Positions 42,925 through 51,837 are shown, numbered from the stretch's first letter. The stretch is DNA of 64,000 nt from Effusibacillus consociatus (GCF_042652925.1 NZ_JBHSHC010000157.1:22363-86362); one strand, 5' to 3'. Numbers and translations: made by a program. The notes: generated by a model from the sequence alone, not told the origin.

Positions 42925-43977
42925 TCAGAGATCATCCCAATTTAAATTCGAAGATTTGCTATAGTTGGTCACCTTTTGCTCAAAGAAGTCGGTTTTGATT
43001 CCGTTCATATTGCTGAAGCTTTCTACCCATTTCATCGGGTGATCTGTAACCTCCGGATACAGAATTTCCAAATTGAGTTTCTTCAATCTTTCATTCGATA
43101 AATACTTAATATACTTTTCAATAATTTCATCATTCAATCCGGGAATCTCATTGTTTGTGATGTATTGTCCCCATCCGATCTCATGCTCGACAGCTGTTTT
43201 CATCATTTGCCGGAGATCTTTAATAAGTTTGGGTGTGAACAATTCCGGATTTTCTTTCCGAATTTCACGAAAAATTCCCTGAAATAAAGCTAAATGAGTC
43301 AACTCATCGCGTTGAATGTACTTAATGACAGATACAGTACCCAGCATTTTTCCCTGTCTGCCTAACGCATAGAAAAAACTGAAACCACTGTAAAAGTAGA
43401 TGCCCTCCAAAATATAATTCGCCATGATGGTACGCAAGAGATTCTCTTCTGACGGATTTTCTATAAAGCTCTCATACAGATCCGTAATAAATCGGTTACG
43501 CCTGAGCAGGTGCTTGTCTTCCCGCCATTGATTGTAAATACTGTCCCGCACTTCGGCGGAACACACACTGTCTAATAGATAGGAATAGCTTTGGCTGTGA
43601 ACCGCTTCCTGAAACGTTTGGACAGTCAAACAAAGATTGACTTCAGGTGCAGTGATGTAATCATTAATGTTAGGAAGATTAGCCGTTTGCAAAGAATCCA
43701 AGAAGATTAGGAAACTGATGATCTTATCGTAGCTTTGCCGCTCTTCAGCAGTCAATTTCTTATAATCTTTGGCATCTTGCGCTAAAGGAATTTCCTCCGG
43801 AATCCAAAAATTGTTCATCATTGTGCGATACATTTTGGTAGCCCATTCATATTTTACGTTATTTAACTCGATCAGATTGGTCGTATTCCCGCCAATCATA
43901 CGGCGCTTGCCCCAGTCTCGGTCACCAGATTCGTTGAATAACTTTTTCTTGGTTAGCTCCACCCTTACATCCTCCAA
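42925..43977 (-). CDS. nrdB: Ribonucleotide reductase class I beta subunit
   Basis: This is a 350-aa R2 protein that carries the diiron-tyrosyl radical cofactor. Visible metal ligands and helices include SFLIFLDSLQTANLP, TVQTFQEAVHSQSYSYLLD, YILEGIYFYSGFSFFYAL and QRDELTHLALFQGIF, spaced as in R2 proteins; the C-terminal tail ends SSNLNWDDL, typical for docking to the alpha subunit. It follows nrdA by 5 nt. It appears intact although its partner here has lost the catalytic core. Confidence 0.92.
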   Translation of the reverse strand: MEDVRVELTKKKLFNESGDRDWGKRRMIGGNTTNLIELNNVKYEWATKMYRTMMNNFWIPEEIPLAQDAKDYKKLTAEERQSYDKIISFLIFLDSLQTANLPNINDYITAPEVNLCLTVQTFQEAVHSQSYSYLLDSVCSAEVRDSIYNQWREDKHLLRRNRFITDLYESFIENPSEENLLRTIMANYILEGIYFYSGFSFFYALGRQGKMLGTVSVIKYIQRDELTHLALFQGIFREIRKENPELFTPKLIKDLRQMMKTAVEHEIGWGQYITNNEIPGLNDEIIEKYIKYLSNERLKKLNLEILYPEVTDHPMKWVESFSNMNGIKTDFFEQKVTNYSKSSNLNWDDL

Positions 43978-43982
43978 TCATG

Positions 43983-45125
43983 CTACGCCGAACAGCTTAT
44001 ACAATCTTCCACTTCCAAACTCTTATTTCGACAATAATAAACAGTTTTGAGACCGTTTTCCCAAGCCGCCACATAAAGTTCGAGGAACTCCTTCACAGAG
44101 ATTCCGGGTGTAATATACAAGTTAAAAGATTGCGACTGATCAATATGACGCTGCCGTTTTCCTGCCGCTCGAATACTCCAGCGTTGGTCAATGTAGTGAG
44201 CCTCCTTGTAGTACCAAAACGTTTCCGGGTTTAAATCAGGTGCTGTTTGCGGAATGACAGCATTTTTCTTCTCCTCAATGAAAAACTTGTTATAAATCGG
44301 GTCAATACCCGCTGTAGAACCCGCTATCAAGGAGGTGGTTGAGGTAGGCGCAATCGCAAACATCCATGCGTTTCGCACTCCGTATTTTGCAACATCTTCT
44401 TTTATTTGGTCAACATGATAGATTCCCCGGAGATTGTCCGGAACCGTATCAATAAAACAGCTCGACAACTGATGATGCGGCTTTCTCGCGTTCGCTAATG
44501 TAGGCGTAGCTACTGTCATTTCCAGACTGCTCAACACATCGTAGAATTGCTTCGCCCATTTTACTTTCTCACGTTCCTTCATAGCCAAATGCATGGCGAC
44601 TCCCATAAACAGCTCCTGTGGAAGTTCCAAAACTTCCCCATTCACTCCCTTGATAAGGTACCGATCCGCAAGGTTCTTCAATCCAATGTAATTAAACAGA
44701 TAGTCCCGGTCCGGCTTGATATACGCTCCCAGCTCGTCCACTTCGTCCTTTGAATAGTTATCCAGGATATAACTGCCGTAAAGTCCTTTCTCTGTGAGGT
44801 CTACGAGCAAGGTATAGAAATCCCCATAGCCAAAATGATCGTACTTCCTATGAATGGCCGCGTCCTTGTAGAGGTCATAAACGAGCAGCTTCGCGGCAAC
44901 GAACTGCCAATTCGGCTGCTCCACACTTGTTTTCTCAACTGCCACCTGGATCAATGTTCTTTGAATTTCTTTTGTGGTGATGTTGTTTTTAAAGTGCGGT
45001 AAGAGTGCCGTCTCCAACTCCAGTGGATCACACCCCGCGTGCTCCTCACACGCAAAATCAATCACTTTTTTAAACTTGGCAAATATAAGTTCTTCTGTTT
45101 GACCATTCCGTTTGATAATGTTCAT
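43983..45125 (-). pseudogene. nrdA: Ribonucleotide reductase class I alpha subunit with large in-frame internal deletion
   Basis: Only 380 aa remain of a protein that normally has about 750-850. The ATP-cone and N-terminal domain are present up to LSSCFIDTVPDNLRGIYHVDQ (the first redox Cys), then the sequence jumps to IKEDVAKYGVRNAWMFAIAP, which belongs near the C-terminus, and ends with the YY radical-transfer pair (KTVYYCRN) and CISC tail. About 370 residues are missing, with the catalytic Cys/Asn/Glu loop and the second active-site Cys. The frame is preserved across the join and the start has AAAGGAG. It should be catalytically dead unless the gap is an assembly artefact. Confidence 0.85.
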
Positions 45126-45148
45126 GGGTATCTCCTTTTGTTGTTCAC

Positions 45149-45405
45149 TTACATTTCACATGTCATTTTTTTGGCAAACACGGTCCAACGCGATGCAGCT
45201 GCGGGATCGCTTTCGAACACCGGACTCCCGAATGGATATCCCCCATCACGCCAAACGTCAGCGCGAAAAGGTTCAGCTGTTCCTAATTGTCCTGCTATCA
45301 CTAATTCTTCCAAAGTATCCGTTGATTCCAATTCCGGTCGAACGGGTTCTGCGCGGCCCATTCATTATAGAGAAAGCCGCAGAAACTGCATTTACTATGC
45401 GCCAA
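45149..45405 (-). pseudogene. Possible frameshifted small gene between btuD and nrdA
   Basis: From a TTG at 45405, with GGAGG 9 nt upstream, a 34-codon frame begins MAHSKCSFCGFLYNEWA and stops at 45301. An overlapping frame (to 45149) continues with a plausible protein-like stretch (ELVIAGQLGTAEPF, GGYPFGSPVFES) and ends 23 nt before nrdA. Together they could be one CxxC protein of about 85 aa broken by a frameshift. I do not recognise it. Confidence 0.3.
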
Positions 45406-45419
45406 TTCGATCGTCCTCC

Positions 45420-46202
45420 CTATTCTTTGCGTATGCTCATCTCCGAAAAGAAGGTAATATGGGGTTTCCCTGTAATCGGATGAATGATGACCTCTGTTTC
45501 TACGCCAAACACATTCCGCAACAACTCCGGTCGCAGCACTTCTTCCGGGGTGCCGGAAGTGACAATTTCTCCGGATTCAATCACATAGAGACGATCGCAA
45601 TACACTCCGGCAATATTTAAATCATGCAGTGCGGCAAGCACAGTAATTTTCAGATCTTTTAGCAGATCCATGATTTGCAGTTGATAACGAATATCAAGAT
45701 GGTTGGTAGGTTCATCAAGCACCAGAAATTTGGCCTGTTGAGCAAGGGCCCTGGCAATGAGTACCCGCTGCTTTTCCCCGCCGGACAGCGTCATATAACT
45801 TTGGTCGGCAAGGTCTCGCATACCGACACGAGACAGCGAATCATTGACAATGTCTTGATCATCTGTCGAATCAGATTGGAGCAATCGCTTATGCGGAGAA
45901 CGTCCCATCTTCACAATTTCACGGACCGTAAAATCAAACTCAACCGGTGCCTCTTGCCGTACAACGGCCATACGCTGCGCTGTTTGACGGGGAGACAAGC
46001 GAAAGATATCTTCGCCGTCCAAAGAGATGATTCCAGCGTCGGGTTTCATGATGCGGTAGACACTTTTCAACAATGTCGATTTTCCGCTTCCGTTCCGCCC
46101 GATCAGACCTATAAATTCTCCCGTCTCCACTTGCAACCCAATATTTCTCAAAAGATTTTTCTTCTCGATGGTAATCGAAATGTTCTCCACCAGAAGATTC
46201 AT
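45420..46202 (-). CDS. btuD: ABC transporter ATPase for cobalamin/iron-siderophore (BtuD/FecE type)
   Basis: This is a 260-aa nucleotide-binding subunit with Walker A GLIGRNGSGKSTLLK, Q-loop VVRQEAPVEFDF, signature LSGGEKQRVLIARALAQQ, Walker B FLVLDEPTNHLD and the switch His in LAALHDLNIAG. The ATG at 46202 overlaps the permease stop; the frame is open to 46337 inside that gene. It is the third gene of a riboswitch-controlled transporter operon, which points to corrinoid uptake rather than siderophore uptake. Confidence 0.92.
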   Translation of the reverse strand: MNLLVENISITIEKKNLLRNIGLQVETGEFIGLIGRNGSGKSTLLKSVYRIMKPDAGIISLDGEDIFRLSPRQTAQRMAVVRQEAPVEFDFTVREIVKMGRSPHKRLLQSDSTDDQDIVNDSLSRVGMRDLADQSYMTLSGGEKQRVLIARALAQQAKFLVLDEPTNHLDIRYQLQIMDLLKDLKITVLAALHDLNIAGVYCDRLYVIESGEIVTSGTPEEVLRPELLRNVFGVETEVIIHPITGKPHITFFSEMSIRKE

Positions 46203-47335
46203 CGTCCGCCACCTCCAAATGAATAGGAGCTGCGGCGCATCAACCAGATAAAAAACGGACCTCCGCACAACGAAGTGATGATGCCGATCGGTATCTCCTC
46301 CGGTGCGAACACAAGTCTTGCCAAAACGTCCGCCCAAATAATAAAAATCGCCCCGAGCAGTGCACTCACCGGCAAGACACGACGATGATCAGAGCCAACG
46401 ATGAGTCGGACAATATGAGGCATCATCAGCCCGACAAAACCGATCGCCCCGCTTATTGCGACAATCACACCCGTTAACAGTGCGGTTAGCACCAAGAGAA
46501 ATTTGCGGAAACGATCGGTATTGACCCCTAGTGTACTCGCTGTCTCCTCGCCCATTAGCATGACGTTGAGCGTTCTGTATTGGAAAAGAAGAACAATCGT
46601 GCCGGCAATGACCGCCAGAGCCGGAATCGTGAGGTAGTCCCATTTTGCCCCGGCCAAGCTGCCCTTGATCCAAAACAGTACAGAACGGATGGCGTGCTCT
46701 TTCGGTGCCGCAAAAATTATCATACTTGTGACTGCCATCAGGATTGCAGAAACGGCAATACCGGCGAGCAGCAGCCGAACCGTTGAGATACGGCCTCCCA
46801 CCTGTGAAAGAAAAAAGACAAAAATAACGGATAAAAGAGCCCCCACAAACGCGCCAAACGAAAGGGCATATTGACCAAAGACACTAAACGCGCCAAACAA
46901 GATCACAAGCGTAGCACCGACTGAAGCACCAGAGGATGCGCCAAGAAGATAGGGATCGGCCAGCGAATTTCTTACGAGGGCCTGAATAGCCACTCCCACG
47001 ACGGATAATCCTGCACCGACAATAGCTCCGAGCAGCACCCGCGGAAAGCGAATGTCCCAGATAATGTGTTCTTGTGCCTTCGACCAGTCAGCTTCCACCC
47101 ATTCACTGAAGAAAGGGATGTGAGATAAGGCGATACGCCATACCGTTTCTGGCTGGATCGGAACCGGTCCAAGGGTGACCGCAATAGTCATTGAAACAAC
47201 AAGGGCAATCGTCAAGCTGGCGGAGATGATTGAAAACCAAACCCGATATTGTCTGATATCGGGTTTTTCAGTCTCAATCTGATAGGAATCGGATCTCTGA
47301 AAAGGTAACTCTTCTTGCTGAATTGCTTTCTGCAC
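46199..47335 (-). CDS. btuC: ABC transporter permease, FecCD family (BtuC type)
   Basis: This is a 378-aa permease with about ten hydrophobic helices. It contains RFPRVLLGAIVGAGLSVVGVAIQALVRN split at the family's normal points, PYLLGASSGASVGATL, GFVGLMMPHIVRLIVGSDHRRVLP and the C-terminal GIITSLCGGPFFIWLM, all FecCD signatures. It lies between the lipoprotein and ATPase genes. Two copies form the channel in the assembled transporter. Confidence 0.92.
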   Translation of the reverse strand: MQKAIQQEELPFQRSDSYQIETEKPDIRQYRVWFSIISASLTIALVVSMTIAVTLGPVPIQPETVWRIALSHIPFFSEWVEADWSKAQEHIIWDIRFPRVLLGAIVGAGLSVVGVAIQALVRNSLADPYLLGASSGASVGATLVILFGAFSVFGQYALSFGAFVGALLSVIFVFFLSQVGGRISTVRLLLAGIAVSAILMAVTSMIIFAAPKEHAIRSVLFWIKGSLAGAKWDYLTIPALAVIAGTIVLLFQYRTLNVMLMGEETASTLGVNTDRFRKFLLVLTALLTGVIVAISGAIGFVGLMMPHIVRLIVGSDHRRVLPVSALLGAIFIIWADVLARLVFAPEEIPIGIITSLCGGPFFIWLMRRSSYSFGGGGR

Positions 47336-47375
47336 AACAATTCACCTCTTTTCGGGGTACAACATTGCTACCGCT

Positions 47376-48386
47376 TTATTCTTTGAATTTATCCGGGTAA
47401 AACCCTTTGGATAGTATCTTTAGTGCAAGAGGTGCACGGATTCCCTCGGCTGCTGCTGAAAGAGGAAGCACTATAAACCTCTTGTTTTTTATAGCGGGAA
47501 CATCGGCAAGCTCTTTTTTAGCGAGAAGCAGGTCTTGTTTCTGTGCGACAGTCTTTTCACCATAATCCACAATAATGATAACCTCCGGATTTCTGTTTAC
47601 GACCTCTTCCCAGTTAACTTTAGCCCAGCCTTTCTGGATGTCATCAAATACGTTTTTTCCTCCCGCCAAGCTGATCAAACGGGTCATGTAGTTGTTGGCC
47701 GCCGTAAAAGCTTGATCCTCCCCGCTGTCATAAACGAAAACCTTGAGAGGTTTATCGACTGGTCCGATTTGCTTGGTGATTTGTTCCATATCCTTCTTCA
47801 TTTTGTTGATCGTTTCGTTTGCCTTCGCTTCGACATTAAAAATTCGCCCGATGTTCTGGATATCCTTATACACATCCTCCAGGGTAGGGGCTGTCATGTC
47901 AGAGGACTCCTGAAGATATGCTCGAATTCCTGCTTTTTCCAACTCCTCAACCGTTCCGACCGCTTTTTCCGTGAAAGCACTTTTCCAACCTGCATAGACA
48001 AAGTCCGGCTGAGCCGCCATAAACACTTCTTTCGAAGGATACTTATTTGACAGTACGGGAATTTTGGAGTATGCCTCCTGAAATTCCGGCAATATTTTAT
48101 CGTCCAGATACGCGGTGCCCACCATTCGATCCTCCAGCCCCAAGGCAAGCATGATTTCCGTCACATGTTGGTTTAATGTGACAGCCCTCTTGGGTACTTC
48201 CTTGAAAGTGAGAGTCCGGTTATAGTTTTCTATCGTAACCGGTTGGTAGGCAGTGGATTTTGCAGATTCTTGGGTGGTGGCCTGTGTTGAAGTTTCTTTC
48301 GTTGAGCTTCCGCATGCAGGCAGTACTGCAAGCACGGCCGTTAAAAATAAAAGTACAAAGTTACGTGCATTTTTGATCCATTTCAT
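47376..48386 (-). CDS. btuF: Substrate-binding lipoprotein of the corrinoid-type ABC transporter (BtuF-like)
   Basis: This is a 336-aa lipoprotein: signal peptide with lipobox VLPACGSS (Cys about residue 25), then a two-lobed periplasmic-binding domain of the TroA/FhuD superfamily (RAVTLNQHVTEIMLALGLEDRMVGTAY, PDFVYAGWKSAFTE, VFVYDSGEDQAFTAAN). The ATG at 48386 has AGGAGG 11 nt upstream; the frame is open into the riboswitch terminator but without conservation. It is the first gene after the second cobalamin riboswitch, so corrinoid is the most likely ligand. Confidence 0.88.
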   Translation of the reverse strand: MKWIKNARNFVLLFLTAVLAVLPACGSSTKETSTQATTQESAKSTAYQPVTIENYNRTLTFKEVPKRAVTLNQHVTEIMLALGLEDRMVGTAYLDDKILPEFQEAYSKIPVLSNKYPSKEVFMAAQPDFVYAGWKSAFTEKAVGTVEELEKAGIRAYLQESSDMTAPTLEDVYKDIQNIGRIFNVEAKANETINKMKKDMEQITKQIGPVDKPLKVFVYDSGEDQAFTAANNYMTRLISLAGGKNVFDDIQKGWAKVNWEEVVNRNPEVIIIVDYGEKTVAQKQDLLLAKKELADVPAIKNKRFIVLPLSAAAEGIRAPLALKILSKGFYPDKFKE

Positions 48387-48460
48387 TTTGTTGAAATCCT
48401 CCTGTTCCCTATCCAGATGTGATGTCAGTTTCCGCTTGCATAAACCGTTCAGCCCAACTA

Positions 48461-48487
48461 AAAAACCCCAGCCAAAAAGGCTGGGGG
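48461..48487 (-). terminator. Terminator of the btu-operon riboswitch
   Basis: The stem CCCCAGCC/GGCTGGGG with an A-rich loop is followed by a run of U residues on the minus strand. It is nearly the same sequence as the terminator at 42541-42567. Confidence 0.85.
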
Positions 48488-48574
48488 AATAAATGCATGG
48501 TGATCTGCGCAATCAAACAAACAGTCGCAGAGATCCAATTCTTTACACCGAACCTTTCCTCGAAGGCTGACTTG

Positions 48575-48745
48575 GTGAACTCGTTTAGGTAGGTCTCCTG
48601 GCTTCCGGATCATTGCGCTCTTTCGTCTTCCCCGATTACTCGAGTGACATCAATGAAAGAGAGCTCGCCGGTTACAGTGGCGGGACCGCTCGGGATTTGC
48701 ACCCGATTCCCTGTTACCCCTTGCTGACACAAGGGCACCTAGACG
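48575..48745 (-). ncRNA. Cobalamin riboswitch controlling btuFCD and the nrd genes
   Basis: The minus strand carries AGGTGCCC, GGGAATCGGGTGCAAATCCCG, GCGGTCCCGCCACTGTAACCGG and the B12 box GAAGCCAGGAGACCTACCT. Long blocks are identical to the riboswitch at 42655-42835, including the region between aptamer and terminator, which indicates a duplication. Confidence 0.95.
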
Positions 48746-48838
48746 AGAACAATATGAAATTATATGACAAGCGAAATTTTCATCTTCGTGTTAAGGATAC
48801 AGTGATGTGACAGAGTTTGTCTATACCCGTTTTGATTT

Positions 48839-50413
48839 TTACACCCTTTTGAATTCTTCCTCTCTCAGAGTTCGACGAAGAATTTTTCCAACGGCTGTCT
48901 TGGGCAGCTCGGATCGGAATTCGAAGATGCGGGGCACTTTATAGGCAGCCAATTTTTCACGGCAGAAGACGGACATTTCTTGCTCCGTCAGAGTCACTCC
49001 CGGCTTCGGCACAAGAAATGCCTTCACGTTTTCACCGCGATATTCATCGGGAACTCCAATCACCACAGCCTCCTGCACTGCCGGATGCTGGTATAATACT
49101 TCTTCCACGTCACGCGGGTACACGTTAAAGCCTCCCGCAATGATCATATCTTTCTTGCGGTCAAGAATGTAATAATAGCCGTCTTCGTCTCTTCGGGCAA
49201 TATCTCCTGTGTGAAGCCAGCCATCCTGAATCGTCTCCGCCGTTTCTTCCGGCATGTTCCAGTATCCCTTCATGACTTGCGGACCGCGAATGAGAAGCTC
49301 ACCCGCCTCATATGGCGGAAGTTCCTTCGTTCGATCACTCACATCGACAATTTTGGCTTCTGTGTAAACAAGTGTGCTGCCGATCGATCCGGGCTTCCGT
49401 TTTTCAAGCGGATTGAAGTGGGTAACAGGCGACGCTTCTGACAAGCCGTACCCTTCGATCATTGTTCCGCCCGTCTTCGCTTCGAATTCTTTAATGACTT
49501 CAACCGGTATGGGGGCAGAACCGCTCACGCAAATGCGAATTGACGAAATCCCGTACTCTTCCGCTTTCGGATGAGAGTTAATCGCTACATACATAGTGGG
49601 GACACCCGGAAAAATCGTCGGTCTTGTTTCCCTGATTGTATTCAAGGTTTCTTCCAGATCAAAACGCGGCAGGATGACCAACTGAGAGCCACCCACGATG
49701 CCGGCGTTCATTGCCACTGTCATTCCATACACATGGAAGAGCGGAAGAACTACCAGAAAACGATCCTGTTCCTTCTGTTCTCCCCCCATCACGACATATG
49801 TTTGATAAGCATTGACAGCAATATTCCGATGGGTCAGCATAGCGCCCTTGGACCGACCGGTCGTTCCGCCGGTATACTGCAAAACCGCTACATCCTCCGG
49901 TGAAATTTCCACTTGGGAGGTTGGTATGGGTGCTCCAGCAACGAAAGCTTCAAACCCTACCGCATCCCCCTCATAAACCGTACCGGTTGGCGGCAAATCG
50001 ACAACGATTTTCTTCACCAGATTCGCAGAACTTGGTGCTCCTGCGACCTTTGGCAACAGCGGGGCAAACACCACCATTGCTTTGGTCCCCGAGTCACTCA
50101 GAAAATAGTCGATCTCTCGCTCTACCGACATCGGGTTGAGCTGGACCACAATTCCGCCCGCCAGCAAAATCCCGTAATAGGCTACGACGTACTGAGGACA
50201 GTTTGGGAGCATAATGGCCACCCGGTCTCCCTTTTCGATTCCAAGTCCGGATAACCCGGCAGCAAAACGATTCGCATATACCCAAAGTGTTTGATAATCC
50301 AATTCCAGTCCCTTAAAGTGAATGGCGGTTCGTACAGGAAACCGCTTACAAGCTTGTTCCAAAAATCCTGGCAAAGTAAGATTGAGCAGATTTTGTTCTT
50401 CAGTCGTGGTCAT
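48839..50413 (-). CDS. Long-chain fatty-acid-CoA ligase (LcfA/FadD type)
   Basis: This is an AMP-forming acyl-CoA synthetase of 524 aa. Motifs are the ATP/AMP loop YTGGTTGRSKGAMLTHRN, MIEGYGLSEASPVTHFNP, GWLHTGDIARRDEDGYYYILDRKKDMI and the C-terminal acyl-adenylate lysine in PKTAVGKILRRTLRE. It activates free fatty acids for beta-oxidation or lipid synthesis. The ATG at 50413 has GGGAGAGG upstream. A FadR-type operator lies 56 nt upstream, so it is probably derepressed by long-chain acyl-CoA. Confidence 0.93.
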   Translation of the reverse strand: MTTTEEQNLLNLTLPGFLEQACKRFPVRTAIHFKGLELDYQTLWVYANRFAAGLSGLGIEKGDRVAIMLPNCPQYVVAYYGILLAGGIVVQLNPMSVEREIDYFLSDSGTKAMVVFAPLLPKVAGAPSSANLVKKIVVDLPPTGTVYEGDAVGFEAFVAGAPIPTSQVEISPEDVAVLQYTGGTTGRSKGAMLTHRNIAVNAYQTYVVMGGEQKEQDRFLVVLPLFHVYGMTVAMNAGIVGGSQLVILPRFDLEETLNTIRETRPTIFPGVPTMYVAINSHPKAEEYGISSIRICVSGSAPIPVEVIKEFEAKTGGTMIEGYGLSEASPVTHFNPLEKRKPGSIGSTLVYTEAKIVDVSDRTKELPPYEAGELLIRGPQVMKGYWNMPEETAETIQDGWLHTGDIARRDEDGYYYILDRKKDMIIAGGFNVYPRDVEEVLYQHPAVQEAVVIGVPDEYRGENVKAFLVPKPGVTLTEQEMSVFCREKLAAYKVPRIFEFRSELPKTAVGKILRRTLREEEFKRV

Positions 50414-50468
50414 TTGCCTCTCCCCCAAAAAATATTGGCCTGCCTCATGATATGATAACAAGACCAAA

Positions 50469-50486
50469 TGAATGAATATTCATTCA
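50469..50486. promoter_or_regulatory. FadR-type (TetR family) operator
   Basis: This is an 18-bp perfect palindrome, TGAATGAATATTCATTCA, upstream of the acyl-CoA ligase gene. It fits the Bacillus FadR box consensus, at which FadR represses fatty-acid degradation genes until acyl-CoA binds. Confidence 0.85.
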
Positions 50487-50654
50487 TTTGAAGAGTGAAA
50501 ATAAATACTCAGGTTATCTATCGAATTTAATTTTATAATATTTTGTAAAACATCTCAATATCGAAAGCCGAAACAACTAACCGCTTTCCTTCCCCGTGAA
50601 ATTTTTGGGATCGGCAGGATTTTAAGCAACCGTTCCGAATACATGGATATGGAG

Positions 50655-50835
50655 TTCGGACTAATGAACAATTGGATATTTTCGGGAACAGGAAAAAGGG
50701 AAGTTTGGTGCAAATCCAACGCGGTCCCGCCACTGTAACGAGGAGTCCTGTATGGAAGCCACTGAGCATATGCTTGGGAAGGGAGTACAGGATGAAGATT
50801 CGAAGCCAGGAGACCTGCCTGTTCCAGCGGCACCG
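50655..50835 (+). ncRNA. Cobalamin riboswitch controlling cobK-pduO-bluB
   Basis: The plus strand reads GGGAACAGG, GGGAAGTTTGGTGCAAATCC, GCGGTCCCGCCACTGTAACG and the B12 box GAAGCCAGGAGACCTGCC. It is more divergent from the two minus-strand copies than they are from each other. A terminator follows, with a competing antiterminator (see 50929-50953). Confidence 0.95.
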
Positions 50836-50928
50836 TAATGTCGCGTCGCACGACGCGCTGTACCTACGGGAGATAGGGAGGTGTCACACGGGACTGTTTC
50901 TTTGTCTGCATGGTCTTGGTGTGTCCTT

Positions 50929-50953
50929 CCCCTCCCTGGCGAGGGGTTTATTA
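50929..50953 (+). terminator. Terminator/antiterminator platform of the cobK riboswitch
   Basis: CCCCTC/GAGGGG form a hairpin followed by UUUAUUAUU. The CCTCCCT in its left arm can instead pair with AGGGAGG near 50875-50882, giving a mutually exclusive antiterminator. Confidence 0.75.
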
Positions 50954-50968
50954 TTGTTTAATAATTAT

Positions 50969-51025
50969 GGGGCCCCCAAAAAGTACTCGGAATTCCCGTT
51001 GAAACGTTTTCTTCACTTTTTGGGG
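50969..51025. repeat. Palindromic intergenic element, copy 3
   Basis: GGGGC precedes an 11-bp perfect stem CCCCAAAAAGT/ACTTTTTGGGG, with ACTCGGAATT and TTCTTC in the loop. It is the inverted orientation of copies 1 and 2 on the window, so relative to the direction of the nearest downstream gene all three have the same sense. It ends 20 nt before cobK. Confidence 0.7.
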
Positions 51026-51045
51026 TGTCATTGGGGGTATGATCA

Positions 51046-51837
51046 ATGATTTTCTTCTTGGCGGGCACGAGCGACGCCCGCGAATTGGCGATTGAACTGC
51101 GATCCGCGGGATATTCGCTGCTCACTTCGGTAGTCACGGAATCAGCTGCGGAATCTTTAAGGGAAGCGGGACTTGCGGTTTCTGTGGGACGCAAAACGAC
51201 GGAGGAAATGGTTGAAATGCTGCAGCGGGAAAAGATAATCGCCGTTGTCGATGCCAGTCATCCGTTTGCCGAAATCGCTTCGCAAAATGCAATGCAGGCA
51301 GCCAATTTCACGGGAATTCCTTATTTCCGTTATGAACGTCCCGGTACGATTTTGTCGGATCATCCTCTGATTACGTATGTCCGGGATTATCGGGAGGCTG
51401 CCGAAGCCGCTTTGGAACGGAAAGGAACCATTTTTTTGACAACAGGTTCCAAGACACTCCACATATTTGCCGAAATTCTCAACGGCATAGATGGAATCCG
51501 CATGATTGCCCGCATGCTCCCCACGGAGGACAACATGCGCAAGTGTTCTGAACTTGGGATCCCGCAAAAGAATATAGTGGCAATGCAGGGCCCTTTTTCC
51601 GAAGACCTGAATGTCGCTTTCTATCGTCATTATAATGTAACCACCGTGATCACCAAAGAATCGGGTGCAGAGGGATCTGTCAAAGAAAAGGTGAAAGCTG
51701 CCTTGGACAACGGCATCCGGGTGATCGTGATTTGCCGGCCGGGAATCGACTACGGGCGGGTGTATGAATCTGTCAAAGATGTGATTGAATCATTAAAGGA
51801 GGCAATTCCGGATGAGCATTTACACACGCAGCGGTGA
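51046..51837 (+). CDS. cobK: Precorrin-6A/cobalt-precorrin-6A reductase CobK/CbiJ
   Basis: This NADPH-dependent reductase of 263 aa acts on the corrin macrocycle. It shows the CobK start IFFLAGTSDARELAIEL, VDASHPFAEIASQNAMQA, YFRYERPG, TTGSKTLHIF and ITKESGAEGSVKEKVKAA. It supplies the reductase missing from the minus-strand cbi operon. GGGGG lies about 10 nt before the ATG; the 3' end overlaps the adenosyltransferase gene by 26 nt. It is controlled by the plus-strand cobalamin riboswitch. Confidence 0.95.
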   Translation: MIFFLAGTSDARELAIELRSAGYSLLTSVVTESAAESLREAGLAVSVGRKTTEEMVEMLQREKIIAVVDASHPFAEIASQNAMQAANFTGIPYFRYERPGTILSDHPLITYVRDYREAAEAALERKGTIFLTTGSKTLHIFAEILNGIDGIRMIARMLPTEDNMRKCSELGIPQKNIVAMQGPFSEDLNVAFYRHYNVTTVITKESGAEGSVKEKVKAALDNGIRVIVICRPGIDYGRVYESVKDVIESLKEAIPDEHLHTQR

